Source of the DNA: Toxoplasma gondii ME49
Taxonomy: Eukaryota > Apicomplexa > Conoidasida > Eucoccidiorida > Sarcocystidae
Assembly: GCF_000006565.2 (NCBI RefSeq)
Contig: NC_031472.1
Span: forward strand, 2,474,227 to 2,538,226
Direction: 5' to 3'
DNA: 64,000 nucleotides
The translations under genes and the position numbers were made by a program. Under the pieces are notes generated by a model. That model searched no databases. It had not been told where the DNA came from and saw only the letters and a program-made list of their open reading frames with translations. This document shows, piece by piece, positions 22,601-35,400 of this stretch (positions are counted from its first letter, which is position 1; the number at the start of each line of letters is the position of its first letter).

Positions 22601-24493
22601 CATCCACTGAACTGGAAACTTTCTACAAGCTTTCCGAATCTAGAAGTCACTTCCAGAGGCTCCCTCGCCCTTGCGTCGAATTTACGCGACTTTTTGAGGC
22701 GGAAGTAGACGGCGGACGGTGACAAAAGCAGGCGACCCAAGCTACACTTGACTCAGGCAAATGCAGAAAATTACAGAAAGGTCACCAGATCTCCACAGGA
22801 AACAGAGAAAAGCGAAACTTGCCTCTCATACTCTACATCTGAAATATGCACAGACGACGCAAACCGTATATATGAATGTATTTTTTCTACGTTTTTGTGA
22901 ACCTCCCCTTGAGCTTCACACTCGTGTGGGTTCCGCGACACCAAGCCGGAGCTTCTGAAGAGAGATTATTTGAAGGGCTGATGTAAGTGTTATCCATCAA
23001 CACGAGTCCACACGACAAGCGAGCTTCCTGGAAACTTTGGACGCAGTCGCGATTCTCCGGAACCTACCTAGATCTTTGAAGACGAGAGTGGTGCCGTCCT
23101 TGACACCGTACGCCTCCAGAGGACCATCGGCCTTTACTGGAATCCCCTTTGCTGTATCGACAGTCCACCACTGTCTCTCTGGGTAGTAGTGAACTGCAGA
23201 GAGAAAAAGAATTGAGACGCGTCGGTCGATTACGGGCACCGGGGTCGCCGGAGGATACGCCTTGCAGGGTCACGGGGACCGTTGCGTTTGCATAAAGTTA
23301 CTCTTGTTTTTCCTTGCGTACGCAGGGCACTCAGGACCACCAAAGAACAGCTGGAGCTGGACGTCCCGTCCGTTCTTGGGGAAACGATTTCCGAATCCCC
23401 AATGAGCTAGAGTTTCACAAAGCAGCTACCCCATCTTCCGTGCAGACACGCCGGCATCACGAGCACGAACGAACCTGCTTCAATATTCTGCGTTTTTCCA
23501 CACTCGGGAGAGACTCAAAGCATCAGAGAGAGTGGCTAGACACAGTACAGACTTTTTGGGTCAGAATCAGGCGGGAGCAGAGTGCGGACTGCACGGCGGA
23601 AGGGAAATGATGCAACCGGAAGGAAGATGAAACAGCTGAGAGGGCGTTCGCATACAGGAAAGGCACTGGAGACCAAAATAAGCAGAGACGTTTTCCGCGA
23701 TGCGCTTCCTTCTGTGCACCGAACTGGACCCTGGGTCATGCATCATCATAGAAGTAAAATCAGGATAAACATATCCTTTTTTACACCGCATGAACGTCGG
23801 AAGGCACCCTCTGTTTCTTTCCAGCACACTGCTCTTCAACCGAGCATCTCTTCCCTTGAAACCCACGTAGGTGGCTTCAGCGTAGCATGCGAGGGAAAAG
23901 TTAACTTCGATCATCTGCACACTTTTCAGAAACGGTTCTAAACGGTTCTGTCGAGTTGGAACTGCCTGCACGAGATCATCTACTGAAGTTGATCCTGTCT
24001 ACGAGCTGCGAACTGCAGGGGATCTGGTATGCCAGCGTCACAGGCAAAGAGGAGTATGCTTCAGAATTGAAAAGGGAAAGGGCAGCGTGAAAAACATCCA
24101 CAGAGGGGGCGACGGAACGACCCGACGGGCGGGGTGTCGCAGAAGTTGGGACCCTCTTTTCAGCCGGACTCGATTTTACAAATGACAAGTTATCGTCTAG
24201 GCCGTTCTGGAAAGTCCTCTCATTAGGGTGTACACGAGATTGCAGTTCAGCAAGGAAGCCGGAACGAGAACAGCAGGCACTTTTGCCCGTTTTTGTCTGA
24301 GGCGAAGCCGGGAACCCGGCAGAACCGCGCAGACCGCCGCTCTGTTTCTCGTGGCAAGTGGAGAGTTTTGCCACTTCAGCAGAAACGTACACTTTTGGTA
24401 GAAGAGTTGCTTGAATTCTTCCACTGTGCAGTCCTCGGGAAGCTCGAACGCGTCGATGAACTTCCCATTGCGCTTCTTCAGAGAAATCCTCAT
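19644..24493 (-). CDS. TECR: Trans-2,3-enoyl-CoA reductase (TECR/Tsc13 family), six exons
   Basis: Exons on the minus strand: 24391-24493, 23068-23193, 22208-22340, 21115-21346, 20208-20382 and 19644-19813. All phases agree (1, 1, 2, 0, 1) and give 312 residues, close to the ~308 of human TECR. Residues 1-77 form the ubiquitin-like N-terminal domain (MRISLKKRNGKF...EEFKQLFYQKFHYYPERQ). Membrane segments follow: WRLVFVLEYLGPLLIFPLFY, the signature KRELETLFVHRFSSSTMP, YWILFGVFVGYFLF, and the C-terminal steroid-reductase-like domain with CANYFWE and YRSEFKDYPR. The Tyr of ANYFWE matches the conserved Tyr in family members' PNY[TF]xE block. The enzyme reduces trans-2-enoyl-CoA with NADPH, the last step of ER very-long-chain fatty acid elongation. 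It is complete, with no breaks. The C-terminus (VYVHPKL) contains a copy of the inverted-repeat family described below. Confidence 0.93.
19655..19668. repeat. Short inverted repeat inside TECR coding end
   Basis: GGTGTACATACACC: 6-bp perfect arms around a 2-bp centre, located in the last codons of TECR (minus strand). A member of the window-wide GGTGTA-NN-TACACC family. Confidence 0.8.
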
Positions 24494-27492
24494 GGTGACC
24501 TCGTGACAAGGACGGCCTTTTGGCGGGTGTACCGACACCGGAGCGCCGCTCGACGAGTGCGACTTCGCTGGCTGTGAAGATTCGCGAATGTGGGCCGTTT
24601 TCCGAGTTCTTTCGGCGGAAAATCTTCGACTCGGGAGATGCACACACAAAAAAGTGACTCTGCGCGCGAGGCACAATAGGCCGAGAGGCGAGTGGTGCAC
24701 CGGCGAACGGGACGGCGAACACCTGGACTCGACCCAAGAAAAGCGCTGTTGTCGCGACGATCTGTAGTCGCATAAAGGACGAAACTTGCAGAATTGCGGG
24801 TCCAATCGACCCGAGAAGGACCAGGCGAAAGGTTCGCGAGGAAAACGCGCCAGCGCCAGCGACCGGGGATGTGGAAAAAGAGCGACATGCAGAAACGAGC
24901 AGCGGGGCTGCCTTTTCGGAGCGACGACAGCAAACGCACGACGCAGACCAAGTCGCGGACGAACGCGCAAGGAAGTTCCGCGAAAACTTGCTGAGACAGA
25001 ATCCGAAAGACCTGGGAACTCGTCCTCAACTTGGCAGACGAAAGCACCGCTGGAAACAGGTGTTTTACTCGGGGAAAAACCACCCCCACTCCTGCAGTCG
25101 AAACGTGGCTGTTCGTCGTGGTTCGTTTGTGCGAGCCGCAGAGACGAGAGTCGAGACAGACGGATCTCAAGGGATCCCTCAGGAAGAGGAACTAGCAAAC
25201 AAAAGACAGTCGGAACAGAAAGATCAGAAAAGCGAGGAAGGCAGCGGCGAGAAACGAGGCAGTGAAACGAATCGCGCAAAGACAGAAAACTCTCAGTAGT
25301 GCCTTACGTGAAACAACAGTGGCGAAAAGTTTAGCAATCATGTTCAGTGTGACACTGCGGCGAGTGCAGGAATCACGCGAGAGGACTCGAAAATGGGAAT
25401 CTGTTCTTTCCGGTGAGTTGTGTTGCCGCAACCTATCGACTTCTTCACGTGGAGGCTGGACTGGAACTCCACAAGTCTGTACCACGCAACAACAACGTGT
25501 GAGCGACCGAGAGCAGAGCAGACACTTTGTGCGGCTTCTTTTTGCGTACTCTCCGTAATAAAGGATGTCGCCCTTCGGTCGTCGTTCACAGCTGGGGAGG
25601 AGAAAGGCGACACACAACACGACCTCGGGGGATGTTACGCACAGTGTCGAAGGTTCTTCTAGAATCCTTCGGCCTTTCCGTCTGGAAGTCGATACACGAA
25701 CGTACTCTCAGCTGTGACAACTGTCATTCCTCTTCCCACAGGTACTGAAATTTTCAGTTGATTAGGTGCCTATATGGCTAGGCCGTTGTAGCAGGTAACA
25801 TCCTAGATCCCCATTCTGCTGGTACATCTCTCCTTAATAAAAGTTGAACGCTAGCAAGTGCACAAAAAGGTGCTTCTAAGTATGTCTGAAAGCTATTTTG
25901 ATACCCGAAATTATTGGAGTACGAAGCTTTCCACGTTCTTCTTAGTGGTCTGCATCAAGAGTGTTCCTCAAGACAAAACAGGGCTTGCCGCAGAGGAAGT
26001 GTGCTGTGAAATCCAGAAAAGATTCTGACAACACAGCAACACTGACTAAGCTAAGGAGCGTGTAGGATAAGAACAAAGCCTACAGGCTCAGTGCAGCCGA
26101 CAACAGGTGTCCGGAGAGACGCTTTCCACACAAGCAGGTCGCCACAACCTTCGAAAAACTCGGCACCTAGACACACTTAGAACAGAGAGACCACACTTCG
26201 ACGTTGAGATGCAATAAACAACTGTCACACTGGCCTTTTTTAATCAGTGCAGTCGTACTAGGTGTGAGGACAGAGAAGTCATCCCCCCCGTATCTAACGA
26301 ACCGATTCATTTGTGTCAGGTTTGAATTCTTGTACCGCCCGATTTCAGGCTTGATGCCTCTGAGCTTCCACCAACTAGATGCCCATGAAACGTACTTCGG
26401 TCACTTCGCCAACAGGATTCAGTCGTGGAGAAATGACACTCTCACGCCAGGGGGAAAGACTGTAGATGCGCCACAACACAATCGAGATCCGACGCCGACA
26501 AAAGGCACACAGTGGGTAACCAGTAACCGAAGAAAAAACGCTTTTACCGGATGCTGACTGTCGTCCCGAAAAAAACCAAATGTCTTCACGCGGAAAACGG
26601 CATGCTCAACACACGGACGGTGTTTTCAGTTCATGTCTTCCACGAAATCCACCTGGAATACACCTGCGTTAGCTGTGACCCTTGTGATCTGGTTGCCCGC
26701 GCGTTCGCACGGACGATAAATGGCAATTTCTTCGTACCCAAGGGCTGCCGGGTGTGTTTCGAGTCTTTTTCGAATACACAGATCTTGTAATCTAAGAGCA
26801 AGGAAAGGCTGCGCGCGACACTGCTGCAGGTAGGAGATGTCGCCTGACGAAAGATTCTATTTTTATTAGGAAGTAACGTTTTGAAAGAGGCTTTTTTCAG
26901 GTCCGGTTCTGGAAGCAGTTGAAGTCGCACGCGCTACGTGAGTGTCAGACAGACCAGCCAACTGAATTTAAACCGAAAAGTGCTCTTCAGATGGCGACTG
27001 CGGGAAAACAAGTACGTTTTCAGTCCTGCAGGAGCCGTCGCCCGACTGGCACTGTATGTCGTCCTTGGAAGCCAAAAAATTCTCTGTCACCCAGAGGAAC
27101 AATCGTTGTAAGACGCGTCGTTTTCACACTTTGAGCAAAACATCTGTAAGAATAGAAGAATTCTATGAGACACTCCAATCTGCAAGACACCTTTCCTGGC
27201 GCCATCACAGCAAGTCTCCGCGCTCTGTGCATGCGTGATTTTTACTTCGAATTACCAAGTCCCTGAGGAAGCGCGTCCTCTATGTCCTTCAGTGCCACTT
27301 TCCGCTGCTAAAAAGACAGAAGGTAGGTCGGCCACTGAACAGACACGTCCTTCATTTTACGGTTTTCTGCATCCCAGAACAGCACCGCTAGTCGTTGTCC
27401 TCCATACGTCCGTCTGCATCTCAAAGCAACGCCTCTAGTCCTTTTCTTCCGCCAGAATGGTGCGAACCTGAAAGACGTAGCGTGTGCCGAGT
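24494..27492. other. Upstream region of TECR with scattered possible minus-strand exons
   Basis: The part next to 24493 should hold the TECR promoter and 5' UTR. On the minus strand, about 26653-26787 contains a possible exon (ICVFEKDSKHTRQPLGTKK... ending LTQ before gtgtat), and 27026-27190 contains others near ttcttacag and tcttgcag acceptors. They might be 3' exons of the unidentified gene at 27493-28807, but I could not build a phase-consistent chain. Nothing convincing lies at 24494-26600. Confidence 0.3.
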
Positions 27493-28807
27493 TCACAGTG
27501 AAACACCTTGAAACGTATCCAGTGCTCCAGGACAGGTGAAAGCGGGCGAAAAGCCCAGCTCAGGATATACGCGAGAAATGAAAATGTGGAACTCAACACA
27601 CACCGACAGTTTGGAGGCTCGAGACTCGACCCAAAGATGCGACTTTCCTCTCAACCTCCCTCCCGCTGTCTCGTCTTTCTCTCGCTCTTTGTCAAAAAAC
27701 TCCCTCTTCATTTGCTTTGGTGAACGAAAATCAAAGAGGAAACCGCAGTTTTTCCGCTCTCTTTCGAGGCGCAGCTGAAGAGCTTTTTCAGCAGGCGTGA
27801 CTTGGAGTTCACGAAGACCTCGAAGAAGCAAACGGATCGAGTAACTCCCGCTTCTTTTCGCAAATGAAGACAGACGAAACTCAACGCCCGCCTCCTCCAA
27901 GTCGCATGACTGTCGGAAGTTCCCCGTCCTGCGTTCGCGGGTTGTCACTTGTCGCCTCGGCACTGCTTCGGCTGTACCTGCGAAGAGAAAAAACAAGACG
28001 TAACACGCACGAGAGCGAAACATGTCGACACCTTCATCGTTTTTTCATATTCAACACACGCCACGAAGAGCGACATGACGCTCCGCACCAGGCGGCTCGT
28101 GTGAACGCTTCAGCTGGGTACCGAAAAAGAAACAAAGGGACTTGTTGAAAAGCACTCGACTAACTAGAGACATTTGCATGCGTGACTGAAAGACGCGGTC
28201 AAACGAAATTCGCCCCCGAATAAAGTTCTCTTCAGAGCAAACAACGCGGCGTGGGAGTGCTGGCCGAATCTCCACAGAAGTGCCGTCTCAACCATGGTTC
28301 GCGAACACAGCAGCACTGCACCTCGTCATCGCAATATTTCTGCGAATCCGAAAAGACAGACTGCGCTCGGAGACACTTCGACCACAGTCTGCTGGACCTC
28401 GTGCCTCCGCATATAAGCCGGACACGGCAGCGGCTCGACGCGTCGCGTTTTCCCACCCTTCTGGAAAACGGGAGTCTTCCTCGATGCGAAATACACAACT
28501 GCCGGCGTGAAATCGTGCTTGTCTGTGTTGTCCATTAGTGCAGTCCGTCTTAGCATCTCAGGACTTCTGACGTCGATGGTTCTTCAATTTGACAATCCCG
28601 TGCTCACCTCTCCATCAGCTGTTGCATTTTCTTTAAGTGTTCGTGAGAGGGTTCTTTCGGAGTGGTACTCGAAGGTTCGTTCAAAGACGAAGAAACAGGC
28701 GCACTTCTGGAGTCGCGGTCACTTCCTTGCTTGGGCTGCTTGTTCCCGCTTCGCCCATGTGAAGGAGATCTGAGACGTCGAAAGCGAAGCTCAGAATCCA
28801 CAGGCAT
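27493..28807 (-). CDS. Unidentified minus-strand gene, partial model
   Basis: A first exon of 28608-28807 (ATG at 28807, reading MPVDSELRFRRLRSPSHGRS..., Ser/Pro/Lys-rich) ends at a strong donor, AG|gtgagc, in phase 2. It joins in phase to an exon starting at 28498 (CVFRIEEDSRFPEGWENATR...). Further on, 27493-27975 contains an open frame (LRGLRELQVTPAEKALQL...) behind a ctcttcgcag acceptor. How the second and third pieces join is ambiguous: donors at 28322 and near 28360 give different frames. No family recognised. Strand and start are the best-supported points. Confidence 0.35.
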
Positions 28808-29487
28808 CTCCACACTTGCCCGTTTTCAGAGCTCGAGACAGGTGCGCCTGACTTGGGAACGTCAAGTCCACAAGGATGTCCAAAGGAGGAAGGCAGAAAA
28901 GAGCCACACAGCCCAGAAAGAGGACTCTGTGCACGAGCTCCTACGAACGTGAACGTCGCAGTACTTTTTCAGAAGACTGGCGCATGTTCAGTGATGTAGA
29001 AATGTGTAGGTTACATCAAAAAACGAAAGGGGCGAAACTCTCAGTTCATCCAACGTTCATGCATGTGCATGGGTCGACACAACTCCGCAAGCACAAACTC
29101 CACACAGACAAGTCATGCATATGTACTTCTGAATACTCATGAGGTATACAATTCGTGATCTAATCTGAGCAAGACACTTTACATAAATACATATATATAT
29201 ATATATATACACATAAATACGTATATACACGTAGAAAATAATTGTGTGTATATATATGTATATATATATATATATATGATTAATTTTGAGCTACACAGTA
29301 CATACGTAGAGTTATACATATATATATGCAGGGACATATGGTTTATGGATTTGAAATGGTTTCTTTTACTGGGTTTTGTGAACTCCACATTTTCTAATGT
29401 CTGCATAGCGCACGAGGGCAGATAACTTCGCTCTGTTTGCTGTGGTGCGGATGGCCAGAAGTTCACAAAACGTCCCTTGGAAGAACT
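28808..29487. other. Intergenic region with TA microsatellite
   Basis: Lies between the start of the unidentified minus-strand gene (28807) and the 3' end of the PRPF38B-like gene (29488). It is dominated at about 29184-29330 by ATATAT/TATATATG repeats. No coding signal seen. Confidence 0.5.
29184..29330. repeat. TA microsatellite cluster
   Basis: Several (AT)n runs of 10-20 bp separated by CATAAATACG-type spacers. Confidence 0.8.
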
Positions 29488-32400
29488 CTACCTGTCTGTT
29501 TTCCTCGAGGATCCGCGATGCGAGCGTGAAGACTGAGAGGGATTGTTCAGCCGCGACGACAAAGACGACTTGTACGAAGTAGGTCTTCTCGCGTAGTCCT
29601 GCAGAGAAAGGCAGAAGTTTCCTACAGCTTGTCCCCACTCTGTTGCGATACTTCTCTAACTACAGGTTGCTTTGCGGAGCTGCACGAGACACTTCAGAAG
29701 TGTGTCTAACAGCGAAAGGGATACCGACTCAATACACCATTTTAACACACGATCTCGAGCGTACACAGCGCGAACCGCTGAACTCTGCATTTTCACGCGC
29801 AGATCGAAGAAAGGCCTTTGACAACGTCGCTTCGATGCACAAACATGCGAGCAAGTTGAGGGAACACCTTCGAGAGCTGAAAAGCAAACAAGTGGAACGC
29901 ATTTCAGCGACGGATGTACACCTGCGGGTTCAGCTCCTGTCTTTCTCTCCAGCCAAGAAAACAGAAGTACGCTTGTGCTCTCTCGACTCTGAAACAAAAA
30001 ATACTCGAGGCTTCTCTGATCCCCTCCTAGTCGATCCCCCTCGGAAACACCCCAAATATGCATATAACTACACACGCATATATATATATATATATATATA
30101 AACTATCTGCACATGCATCTACATACAGCTACACATATATGCATATATATATATATATATATATATGCGTGAAGAGTTGCATGTGCATAGAGAGTTGTAC
30201 TGGTGTGGATGCAGGTAGTCGGAATTCGACGAAAATGTGAAGTGTTGAAAGTTGAGGAAGTTTGAGGGGAAGCTGAGGCCTGCGTGCACCGAGGGATGAG
30301 CGCACCTTTCCAGTTGCCAGCGCTTTTTCTCTTTCTTTTCTTCTGAATTCCTTCAGAAGGTCGTGCTGAGTCTTTGCATGCGGACTGGTGCCCCGACTCC
30401 GGCTGCTGCTCGCGCTCCGACTGTCGCTGCGGCAGCCACTTCTGCTTCGACTTCTGGAAACAGCCCGTGGAAAGGAGAAGAATCAAAAAAACGACAGATA
30501 CAGAAGAAAGTGGAGGGAAAGAGCGGAACAGCAAAATGGGTGGAGAAGAAGGCAGAGAAGGAAGTCACGACCAGACAGAAAGATAAAGAAACAGCAGGCG
30601 AGAAGGAAGAAAGACACACAACACACAAAAGCAAAAGAACACGAAGCAGGAGGCGACTGCTGAAACGCTCATGAGAAACACAGCTTCAGCAAGTTGCCTG
30701 AATCTCTCAGTTTTTTCTCCGAGTTTCAAGCGTGAAAATTGAATGTTCACTGTGTGAAGGGTTTCACACGTGCTGCTTCCAAACGGAAACGCGCGTTTTC
30801 CCCTGACAACTCGATGAGGAAGAAACCTAGACGTTTTGTAGATTGAAAAATATTTACTCTTGGAACTGGGCCTGAGAGAGACAGATCAAGTCTCCACGAA
30901 AATGCTGTGCAAAGACGCGCTGGAGCGAACGCAGCTCGCTTTTCGTTTGCCTCTAGGAGAAGTCTTAGACCACGACAACCACAAAAACCTCGTTTTTCAG
31001 TACGAGTTGTGGAGAAACGAGTCTCCGCTCTCCCCGTGATTCAACTTGCCTTCTCTTGTGTCTCTCTCCTCGCTCAGACCGAGTGTTTCCGTGTCTCCTG
31101 TGCGGAGACGCTTTTCTGTCTTGTTTGCGTTGTCTCTCCCGACTTGCGCTGGCGGACCTCGTTCTTCGGCGCCGGTCGCCCTCGCTTTCCCCGGGGCGCT
31201 CTTCGCGTCCATCTTTCTTGCGCTTCTTCTCCTTCTTCTCCTTCCGGAGCAGAATGACCAAGCCGAGATCAATTAACTCCTCGTTCCCGTCCTCGACGAG
31301 CACCCACACTCCCGCGGGGCGACTCTCCAGATCGACCGATATGATTTCTCCTTCCAACCAGTCCCCTCTGCAACACAAACGCGAAAGAGACGCGCCGGCG
31401 ACGAACAAAGGTGCAGCAAGGAAAAAGAAAAAAAAGAAAATGCGGTGGCCTTCTCTGCGGAAGCGACCGGCGGGAGTGCGCAGAGAGAGAGAGAGGATAG
31501 CCGCACAGAGAGGAGACACGAGGTACCGACGACGAAAAAGCACCTAGACACAGACATCTCGCTGGCGGGGAACAGAGAAAAAACTCTCTGAGGCGCGATG
31601 CTTCCGAGGCAACGTGAAACGAAGTCAAGAAGGCGACGCCACTCAGAGAAGACGCACGTCTGAAAAAAGGTCAGATGTGACAACAAAGCGCTAAGAACAG
31701 AGAAGGACGCGGCTCACCCCTCATCTGCAAAAAAACTTCCCGTCAGTCGAGACTGAAAATCTTCCACGGAGTGCGAGCGAAACACAAGACACACAGGACA
31801 GACCCCTGAGCAAGCATCGAGGAATGCTCTCTGCGAGAGCTTCCTCAGCCGCCGTCTTCGCATGCGTCGCGACACGCACCACAACGGAAGGCATGCAGAT
31901 TTCCCTGCATTTCTGTGGAAGTCGTAGAAATCACTTCCCAAGTGAGGAGAGGCACAACAGAGTCTGCAGGAAAAGATGTGATATGAAAGTCTGCTCCTTC
32001 CAAGAGACGCGGAGACAAGAAACGTCGACGCAGGATAAATGCAGAGAGAAGACAGAAAGAGCTAAAGACAGAGACACGGGGCAACAGTGCGCTAAAAATG
32101 CGAAGGGACGAATCAGAGGATACACGAAAAGAACGAGGGCGATCCGAATGACAGAAGATGCACGGAGAGCATTAGGGTAGCTAGAGAGATGGAGGACAGA
32201 AGGCAAGGGGAGCAAGAGAAATAGACGATAATCGAGGATCCACAGAGAGAGACGATGAAGATGAAGAAGCGGGGTAAAGAGCGGCAATGCGTGGTAGAGA
32301 AGACAGAATCTCGAGGACACAGACGCAGGAAGACCGGTGAGATGGCAGTCAACAGACAAAGTAAATTGGGAGACACAGGATGCACAGATAAACACAGAAA

Positions 32401-35400
32401 ACGGTAAACGGCTGACAGACGAAAGACCTGGAGACAGACGAAGCGCAGGCTGAACAGAGCGATATGGAAAAAAGTCGGCAAAAGTGGGGCGGGGGGGGGA
32501 AAGGGGAAAAAAATCGGAAAAAAGGGGAAAAATAGGGGGAAAACAGGAAGAAAAATGGAAGGAAACCGGGCAATCACCATTTTCAATGTGTAAAGACTTA
32601 CTTGGAGCAGGCGAGAACAGAGGCGCCTGCGACGAAGCGGTCGATGTCTGCCGTGTTTTTCGCTTTTCTTCTTCTGTGCTCATCCATCGCCATTAACTGC
32701 GTTCCGTACAAATTCTTCACTTTCACAGGAAGGCGAGGAAGCACCGTGTTGAAGTACTTGTCTTCCATGATCAGCGACTCGACGTACTCGCCTGAGAGAG
32801 GACAAAGTCTCAGCTCAACTCGATTGCGTGCACAGTGGAGAGAACCGGCAGCCGAGACCTACGCAGGAAGCGAATGCTTTAGTATTCACGATTCCTTGCT
32901 AGGAAGTCTATACCACGGGTCGGTCTTCTCGACTCGATGCCGAAGATCCTTTTATACCAGGTCCACGTTCCAATGTGCTTGCAACGCTTTTCGCAGCCAC
33001 CTCTTTTCCCACAAAAACAAGGAAGGGAGCAGAAAACGAGAACCGCGGAAGAAAAACGGAGAGCGGACAAGAGAGAAAGAGGTAGAGGAAGAAAGAAGAA
33101 AGAGGAAGAAAGAGAGATTGAGAAAGATGAGGAGAAAGGAGAGAAACACCCACAAACGACGCGAGACAGGGGTAGAGAAACAGAGAGGGCAAAAGAAAGG
33201 AGGGCAAAAGAAAGGAGAGAGGACGAGGCAGGAAGCTCCCGCACATGCGCCCACTCTTTTCTCTGAGACAGCAGTCAAGAGGACCCTGAAGAGACTTTCA
33301 GAGAGACACACGAACTCTGTCGGAAGAAAAAGAGGGAAGGCGAAACAGGAGAAACACGAACGAACTTCTGCTCACCCATCGTCGTCGTCCTCTTCGTGTC
33401 TGAACTGGCAGCAAATACTTCATCGTCAAGGAAGTATTGTTCGTACCACTTCCACAGCTGAAAAGAAGTGCGAAAATAACAAACGAAGTCGCAGCCCTGA
33501 AGCGAAGGCCGAAGACTGGACGTCTCACTTCCCTACTTGCTTTTTCCTCTACCTACTCGAGTCTCGAATCGCTTCTATCTCTCTCTCTCCCTCTGTCGAC
33601 CTTCGTATTTCTCGCAATGCCGCGAAGTCGGGAGGAATACATGTCTCAGAATCCGCTTCCTTCCCCTCTCTTTTCATACGGCGAAAGAAAAAAGCGACCG
33701 CGAGGAGAAACCTCCTCTCTTGCAGAACTCTTTTCCCTTACCTTCTCCGGAGGATGGACATAGCGCAAATAGAGGAAGCCTGTACAGCGGACGTAGGGAG
33801 AGTCCGAATAGTCCAGCAGTTGCTCCAGCTGAAAAGACAGTCGCACGGAGAGTCACCAGCATGTTGAGGTTCTTCAGTGCATGGATATTTGAGCCACCCT
33901 CTACTGTAGAAAATGTGAGATTCGACACCCATTGCGCTGACGATGACTTTGCAGTCTCCTCCCTGTGGGTCGCACTGAAGACCGCAGGCTTCTGGATTTG
34001 AAATGTAGACGGGCAGGGCGAGTCTTTCTACTCTGAAGAGACGCTGTTTTGCTAAATCGATGCTCCGAGGCACCCTCTGTCCACCTGGAACGAAACCCCC
34101 AGAACAAAAGAGACAGGGAGAGCAAGCGACCAACAGAAAGGCGCAGAAGAGGCGCCACACAGAGACGTGGAGAGGAGGACGCAGACACGGAAATCGACAG
34201 CCAAAAAGCAAAAGGCAGAGGGAGAAATCCTTCTACGAAAGCCGCGCGAAGCACGGGAAACCGACAGAGAGAAAACCACAGAGAAAGATGCAGAGAAAAA
34301 GGAGACAATCCAGAAAGCAGACAAGTAAGAAAAGACATAGAAGAGAGAAGAGAGAGGAAGAGAGATAGAAGAGACGGGAGGAGAGAGAGAAGAGAGAGAA
34401 GAGAAGTTAGAGTGAATTGAAGAAGATTGCCTTTGAGAGAATGTTACCTGTTTAGTTGTTAGCTTCATCGTGAAAAGCTTGTAGAGACAGCAGAAGAGAG
34501 TCGACGGCGCGCGAGAAGAGCCAGAGCAGTAGGGCTCCGCATGTTGTGCGTACTGCGTGATCTCGTCGACAACTTCGGGAACAGTTTTGAGTTCGTGGAG
34601 AGACTTGAAATACTCGGAGGACAAGATGTTTGCTGAGGAAACGCACAAAAAGAGAAGAAAGGGAACAAAAAACCTCCTGCATCTACAGAAGGGGAGAGAC
34701 AGGAGAGTTTTTCGTGGTCGTATTCCATGCACATGATATATTCCTTCATGTTTGCCTGGGGTATATGTACACCTGAACTTACAGTGTATATACTGTTTGC
34801 TTGTAGCAGATGCATTCCGGTATCGCGCCCAGTGTTGTTGCGAGACAAGCGAACGTCGCAGCCTTTACAGGTACTGTAGTCCTACAGTGATTTGAATGCT
34901 TGTAGCGGAATTTTCCTTAAAAACGTCTGCAATTAAACGTGTTTGGCATTTCCCCTCCGTCTTCTCAAGCGAACGTTCAAACGCACTATCGACGAATCGT
35001 CTTTTCTGTTATGTGCACAATGCAGCCTCGGAGCAATGGCTCGTGCGCGTCGACAGAGACACGAAGAAAGAGGAGGAAAAGGCCGATCTCACAGACTCTG
35101 AAGTCCTGAGAAGAGAGAAGACCTTCTCTACCTAACTGTTGAGCGCCAGCAAATCAACACTTGCTCAGGGAGATCGGAACCCGCCACAGGCGAAGGAGAA
35201 GAACCCAATACAGAAGAAAAAGAAAGTCAAGGGAGAAACATGTCTCCAGCGCGGACTCGCGCGCGGGTGTCTGGAAACATGTATTGGTGAACTGCACGTT
35301 GTGTGTAAAGTGCGAAGGTCTTTCCTTGTCAGCAACAGAGACGCCACGAGAGAGGAGAAGAGAAATTGTTCCCCACAGAAGACACCGCTGTGAGGAAGCC

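Noticed and set aside
24197..25279. 360-codon minus-strand frame covering TECR exon 1
   Set aside because: Only the part from the ATG at 24493 to the donor at 24391 fits TECR. The upstream extension is Ser/Arg/Leu-rich with no family signal, and the downstream part is intron.
29366..29638. A protein-like 90-codon minus-strand frame (VVAAEQSLSVFTLASRIL...)
   Set aside because: It overlaps the last PRPF38B exon in another frame. The phase from the previous exon selects the frame DYARRPTSYKSSLSSRL... ending SSRKTDR, which fits an SR-type tail.
31714..31941. A possible extra PRPF38B exon ending SFFADEG before gtgagc
   Set aside because: Exon 8 ends in phase 2 and joins directly to the KOW-like exon at 31367 (CSKGDWLEGEI). 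The extra piece would introduce a stop or break the phase.
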